Of a stretch of 34,279 nt of DNA, positions 32,899 to 34,279 are shown one piece after another (position 1 is the stretch's first letter; every line of letters starts with the position of its first letter). The notes beneath the pieces were generated by a model, which saw only the letters and a list, made by a program, of their open reading frames with translations, searched no databases and had not been told where the DNA came from. Origin of the DNA: Xanthomarina sp035306705. GTDB taxonomy: Bacteria; Bacteroidota; Bacteroidia; Flavobacteriales; Flavobacteriaceae. A program made the translations under genes and the position numbers. The stretch covers positions 1-34,279 of the forward strand of contig NZ_DATGNO010000059.1 in NCBI RefSeq assembly GCF_035306705.1, given 5' to 3'.

Positions 32899-33327
32899 AT
32901 GGCAGATGTTTCCTATAAAAGACATATAGCAAAAACCATTACTTGGAGATTAGTTGGTACAATAGATACCATTATTTTGTCTTGGTTTATTTCTGGAGAT
33001 CCTTTTATTGGTTTAAAAATCGGCTTATCCGAAGTTATAACTAAAATGACTCTTTATTATCTTCACGAACGAGCTTGGTATAAAATTAATTTATCGAAAA
33101 ATGGCGAAATACTGGAAAGTAAAAAACGTCATTTAGCTAAAACAGTTACTTGGCGTTTAATAGGAACTCTAGACACCATGCTTATTGCCTGGTTTATATC
33201 GGGAAATCCGATAACCGGTTTAAAAATAGGATTGGCAGAAGTTTTAACTAAGATGCTATTATATTATTTACATGAACGGGTCTGGTACAAAATGAATTTT
33301 GGAATAAAAGATCGAAAAAACAATTGA
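32899..33327 (+). CDS. Tandem-DUF2061 membrane protein
   Basis: A 142-residue protein made of two copies of the DUF2061 unit (about residues 7-62 and 77-132). Each contains K-RHxAKTxTWRLxGTxDTxxxxWFISG-P then GLKIGLxEVxTKMxLYYLHERxWYK. Each unit has about two short hydrophobic segments, so the whole is a small membrane protein, probably in the inner membrane. The copies are about 70% identical by eye, indicating an internal duplication. DUF2061 has no known function, but it often neighbours sulfate-assimilation genes. It starts directly after the cysQ stop and ends 3 bases before cysC. A role in sulfate uptake or APS/PAPS handling is inferred from context only. Confidence 0.85.
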   Translation: MADVSYKRHIAKTITWRLVGTIDTIILSWFISGDPFIGLKIGLSEVITKMTLYYLHERAWYKINLSKNGEILESKKRHLAKTVTWRLIGTLDTMLIAWFISGNPITGLKIGLAEVLTKMLLYYLHERVWYKMNFGIKDRKNN

Positions 33328-33330
33328 ATA

Positions 33331-33930
33331 ATGAGTAAGCATTTAATAGCCCATGAGTATCAAATTTCTAAAGAAGATAGACAGAAACTAAATAACCATA
33401 AGTCTCTTTTACTATGGTTTACTGGCTTATCTGGATCAGGAAAGTCTACCATTGCTAATGTGGTCGAGCAAAAGTTATTTGCTTTAGGGATTAAAACTTA
33501 TACTCTGGATGGTGACAATATTAGAAAGGGTATCAATAGTGATTTAAGCTTTTCACCTGCAGATAGAACCGAAAATATTAGAAGAATTGCTGAAACAGCC
33601 AATTTAATGATTGATGCGGGAATAGTCGTACTTGCCGCCTTTGTTTCTCCCTACAAAAAAGACCGTGAGAACATTAAAAGTGTCGTTAAAGATGTTAACT
33701 TTGTTGAGATTTACATAAATACGAGTTTAAAAGAGTGCGAACGTCGTGATGTAAAAGGGCTTTATAAAAAAGCTAGAGCTGGAGAAATAAAAAACATGAC
33801 TGGCATTTCGGCACCGTATGAAGCCCCCGAAAACCCTGATCTCGAAATTAAAACTGAAAACGAAACAGTTGAAGACGCAGCTCAACGCATTGTAGATTAT
33901 ATAAAACCAAAAATAAAACTTGAGCAATGA
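33331..33930 (+). CDS. cysC: Adenylylsulfate (APS) kinase
   Basis: A 199-residue kinase that phosphorylates APS to PAPS in the cytoplasm. The P-loop is GLSGSGKST (32-40). The APS-binding blocks are LDGDNIRKGINSDLSFSPADRTENIRRI, VLAAFVSPYKKDRE and the KGLYKKARAGEIKNMTGISAPYEAPENPDL region. Length is normal for a single-domain enzyme, with no sulfurylase fusion. It overlaps cysD by 4 bases (ATGA). Confidence 0.96.
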   Translation: MSKHLIAHEYQISKEDRQKLNNHKSLLLWFTGLSGSGKSTIANVVEQKLFALGIKTYTLDGDNIRKGINSDLSFSPADRTENIRRIAETANLMIDAGIVVLAAFVSPYKKDRENIKSVVKDVNFVEIYINTSLKECERRDVKGLYKKARAGEIKNMTGISAPYEAPENPDLEIKTENETVEDAAQRIVDYIKPKIKLEQ

Positions 33931-34279
33931 GCAAGTACTATTTAAATTATTTAGACGAGTTAGAGAGCGAAGCTATCTTTATTTTGCGTGAAGTTTGGGC
34001 GCAGTTTGAAAATCCAGTGATTCTTTTTTCTGGAGGAAAGGACTCTATCTTAGTGACGCATCTAGCAAAAAAAGCTTTTTATCCTTCAAAAATTCCTTTT
34101 GCATTAATGCATGTGGATACAGGACATAATTTTCCAGAAACCATTCAATTTAGAGATGATATTATAAAGGAATTAGGTGTGCAACTTATTGTAGGCTCTG
34201 TTCAAGAATCGATTAATGAAGGTCGCGTGGCAGAAGAAAAAGGGAAAAATGCCACTAGAAATGCCCTTCAAATTACTAC
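33927..34279 (+). CDS. cysD: Sulfate adenylyltransferase subunit 2, N-terminal part (cut by window end)
   Basis: The first 117 codons of CysD, the catalytic small subunit of ATP sulfurylase that, with the GTPase CysN, makes APS from sulfate and ATP. The start ATG lies in the cysC stop (ATGA). The PP-loop signature SGGKDS is in ENPVILFSGGKDSILVTHLA, followed by PFALMHVDTGHNFPETIQFRD and VGSVQESINEGRVAEEKG, all typical of the family. The gene continues beyond the window; cysN would be expected next. Confidence 0.95.
   Translation, partial: MSKYYLNYLDELESEAIFILREVWAQFENPVILFSGGKDSILVTHLAKKAFYPSKIPFALMHVDTGHNFPETIQFRDDIIKELGVQLIVGSVQESINEGRVAEEKGKNATRNALQIT

Noticed and set aside
1..34279. Mobile elements, phage genes or CRISPR arrays
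   Set aside because: No transposase, terminal inverted repeats, integrase or regularly spaced short repeats with unique spacers were seen; the only tandem repeats are those at 2764-3024.

Overview
The window looks like a core chromosomal stretch of a member of the Flavobacteriaceae (Bacteroidota). The DNA is AT-rich. Several starts are preceded by the Bacteroidota -7 promoter box TAnnTTTG rather than by Shine-Dalgarno sites. Many genes belong to families typical of this group: DUF4175, DUF4837, a Skp-like lipoprotein, a PorT-type beta-barrel and DUF6909. No transposase, integrase, phage gene or CRISPR array was found. The genus cannot be named from the sequence.

Left part (1-9.4 kb): the 3' end of RNase R, an adhesin-type GIN protein, a LysE-type exporter, a short lipoprotein, a tRNA-Cys(GCA) gene with an unusual 108-bp tandem repeat of its terminator region, folB, glnS with a C-terminal extension, a 69-residue unknown protein, an SPFH/band-7 protein, an outer-membrane beta-barrel and gltX. 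Most are single transcription units separated by clear hairpin terminators.

Middle part (9.5-26 kb): a DUF4175 membrane/coiled-coil protein overlaps ybeY. Then comes mnmG (gidA), flanked on both sides by exact copies of the 16-bp centromere-like parS palindrome. A methyltransferase, a Skp/OmpH-like lipoprotein, a lipid kinase, holB, pgk, an MltD-like lytic transglycosylase with two LysM domains, a DUF4837 lipoprotein, tatA, an M23 peptidase and a GH3-family protein follow. Translation, replication, glycolysis and envelope maintenance are mixed here.

Right part (26-34.3 kb): all genes run on the + strand. A DUF6909 protein with a nucleoside-phosphorylase-like C-terminus is followed by a Wzz-like membrane protein, the four dTDP-L-rhamnose genes (rfbB, rfbA, rfbC, rfbD), cysQ, a duplicated DUF2061 protein, cysC and the start of cysD. 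Overlaps or gaps of a few bases join most of them, so they are probably one operon. The cluster makes an activated sugar for surface polysaccharide together with activated sulfate (APS/PAPS) and its by-product phosphatase. Sulfated surface glycan synthesis is a reasonable inference, although ordinary sulfate assimilation is not excluded.

The observations most worth following up are the parS pair around mnmG, the tRNA-Cys terminator repeats, and the rhamnose plus PAPS operon with its tandem DUF2061 protein.
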